This document shows, one piece after another, positions 4,910 through 5,740 of a DNA stretch of 5,740 nucleotides. A program made the translations under genes and the position numbers. Source of the DNA: Hadesarchaea archaeon DG-33 (GTDB lineage: Archaea > Hadarchaeota > Hadarchaeia > Hadarchaeales > Hadarchaeaceae); NCBI GenBank assembly GCA_001515185.1, contig LQHI01000044.1, positions 1-5,740 of the forward strand. Direction: 5' to 3'. Each line of letters opens with the position of its first letter. Position 1 is the first letter of the stretch. Below the pieces are notes generated by a model that saw only the letters and a program-made list of their open reading frames with translations, ran no database searches and was not told where the DNA came from.

Positions 4910-5293
4910 TTACTCGACCTCAACTATAGCTTCGTCCGCATCGACTTTCAACTTATCCCCTGTCTTTATTTTGTCAATGTCAATGCCGTCAACGCAAGGA
5001 ATCCCGGCTAAGATGACTCCAGTCGCCACAATCGTTTCCGTTTCCTTGTTAACTATCGCGGCTGGCGCCACCCCGTTCTTCTTCAGACCATAGATAATGT
5101 AGGACCCAACCGTGGAGCCCTTACCTTGGGGGAACACCAAGATTTTATCCTTCACCGATTTGCCCTCGAGCTCATGCCCTTTCTCGATGACCACGCTAGT
5201 TTTCGAGTCTATCCCGCCGTAGAACCCTATTGGCTCCTTCGAAACTATAGCCTCGCCTTGAGCTTTCCCTGGGCTAATCGTTCGCCCCTTCAT
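4910..5293 (-). CDS. Mevalonate-5-phosphate dehydratase small subunit (aconitase X swivel domain)
   Basis: The 127-residue protein matches the DUF126/AcnX swivel family: a start MKGRTISPGKAQGEAIVS, then PQGKGSTVGSYIIYGL at 55-70 with the conserved GKGS loop, APAAIVN at 76-82, and a C-terminal GIPCVDGID at 97-105. With the large subunit it forms the phosphomevalonate dehydratase that turns (R)-mevalonate 5-phosphate into trans-anhydromevalonate 5-phosphate in the modified mevalonate pathway of most archaea, feeding isoprenoid lipid synthesis. The GKGS serine is thought to take part in catalysis, like the swivel-domain serine of aconitase. The length is normal for the family. Its ATG overlaps the large-subunit stop as ATGA (5293-5290), with GGAGGG (5308-5303) nine bases upstream, so the two subunits are translationally coupled. 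Some bacterial relatives act on hydroxyproline derivatives instead, but the archaeal setting favours the mevalonate role. Confidence 0.93.
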   Translation of the reverse strand: MKGRTISPGKAQGEAIVSKEPIGFYGGIDSKTSVVIEKGHELEGKSVKDKILVFPQGKGSTVGSYIIYGLKKNGVAPAAIVNKETETIVATGVILAGIPCVDGIDIDKIKTGDKLKVDADEAIVEVE

Positions 5294-5740
5294 GAGGTTT
5301 GTCCCTCCAGCAAATCGTCGAGGCTCTTAAACACGACCTGTTGCTTGCAGAACCCGGGGAGATAGTTTGCAGCTTTGCCTGAGTTGACTCCGGTGGTCTT
5401 GTAGCCCATTTGCTCGATGGGGGAAACCACGGTGCAGGTGTCGGCCACCACCTTCCCCCCAGCTTTTTCTATAATTTCCGTGAAGCCCATACGAGTTGCT
5501 GCCTCCTTGGTGACGCGCGAGGTGCAAATCCAGAGCGGCTTACGGAGGCGCTTCCCCTCGAGCTTGCAGGCAAGCGTCGCGATCTCCTTCAGCGAGGCGT
5601 GAGGACATCCAAGAATTACGATATCCGGATCCTTCCCGGTGTTGAGTGTCTTGTAAGTTTCCTTCAGTTCCTCCTCCCCCACCTCTATAGTTTCGAGCCC
5701 TTTTGTGTCCATGAAACCAGCCTCGGGTGTCAACCCCTCC
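5290..5740 (-). CDS. Mevalonate-5-phosphate dehydratase large subunit (aconitase X), C-terminal part
   Basis: About 149 C-terminal residues of a protein usually near 400 are visible; the frame is open through 5740 and its start lies off the right edge. The fragment begins EGLTPEAGF, a conserved AcnX turn, and goes on to VILGCPHASLKEI (cysteine codon at 5607-5605), KPLWICTS, VVADTCTVVSP (cysteine codon at 5436-5434) and GVNSGKAANYLPGF, all hallmark DUF521/AcnX catalytic-subunit segments. In the family, cysteines from such motifs hold the iron-sulfur cluster that activates the substrate; which of those here are ligands is inferred. Together with the small subunit it dehydrates mevalonate 5-phosphate to trans-anhydromevalonate 5-phosphate. 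The apparent TTG near 5733 is an internal leucine codon, not a start, because homology continues upstream. The stop TGA overlaps the small-subunit ATG by ATGA. Confidence 0.93.
   Translation of the reverse strand, partial: EGLTPEAGFMDTKGLETIEVGEEELKETYKTLNTGKDPDIVILGCPHASLKEIATLACKLEGKRLRKPLWICTSRVTKEAATRMGFTEIIEKAGGKVVADTCTVVSPIEQMGYKTTGVNSGKAANYLPGFCKQQVVFKSLDDLLEGQTS

Noticed and set aside
4906..4923. TTG at 4923 as start of the 78-aa gene
   Set aside because: The ATG at 4908 has GAGGT at a proper eight-base distance; the TTG has no such site and would add an unsupported five residues.
5731..5733. TTG near 5733 as start of the large dehydratase subunit
   Set aside because: The frame stays open to the window edge with the family-like residues EG just before it, and the fragment corresponds to the C-terminal third of the family.
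1..5740. CRISPR array, rRNA or insertion sequence
   Set aside because: I saw no regularly spaced direct repeats, no rRNA-like segments and no transposase-like protein on either strand.

Overview
The window comes from an archaeal chromosome. Three signs point that way: a tRNA-Val gene interrupted by a short intron with a bulge-helix-bulge splice structure, TATA-type promoters about 25 bases upstream of several genes, and the two subunits of mevalonate-5-phosphate dehydratase (aconitase X), an enzyme of the modified mevalonate pathway. The tRNA stems are very G+C rich, which would suit a thermophile, but the lineage cannot be fixed from this sequence. GTG and TTG starts are common.

Layout. Bases 1-398 (minus) hold the N-terminal third or so of a tyrosine-recombinase integrase that runs off the left edge. 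It begins 50 bases beyond the 3' end of a tRNA-Val(CAC) gene (448-535, minus; 13-base intron, CCA encoded), the classic setting of an integrated element that used the tRNA as its attachment site. A small charged protein gene of unknown function follows (592-795, minus). A solitary plus-strand gene (973-1935) encodes a multi-spanning membrane protein with the C-terminal signature of isoprenylcysteine/phospholipid methyltransferases; it is poorer in G+C than its neighbours. It converges on an ABC transporter operon (4376 down to 2060, minus) made of an ATPase and a double-length permease with overlapping reading frames. The 124-base convergent gap holds a 12-bp inverted repeat.

Bases 4377-4671 hold no convincing gene. 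They contain the ABC operon promoter, a 9-bp inverted repeat, a promoter-like motif nearly identical to the one in front of the methyltransferase gene, and a T-run that may end the next operon. That operon (right edge down to 4672, minus) encodes the C-terminal part of the dehydratase large subunit, the complete small subunit, and an unrecognised 78-residue protein, all tightly packed.

The dehydratase genes serve isoprenoid (archaeal lipid) synthesis in the cytosol. The transporter and the methyltransferase-like protein act at the membrane on unknown substrates. No wholly new system is evident. The items most worth a second look are the tiny tRNA intron with its competing folds, the integrase beside that tRNA, the conserved-looking small gene coupled to the dehydratase, and the 12-bp inverted repeat.
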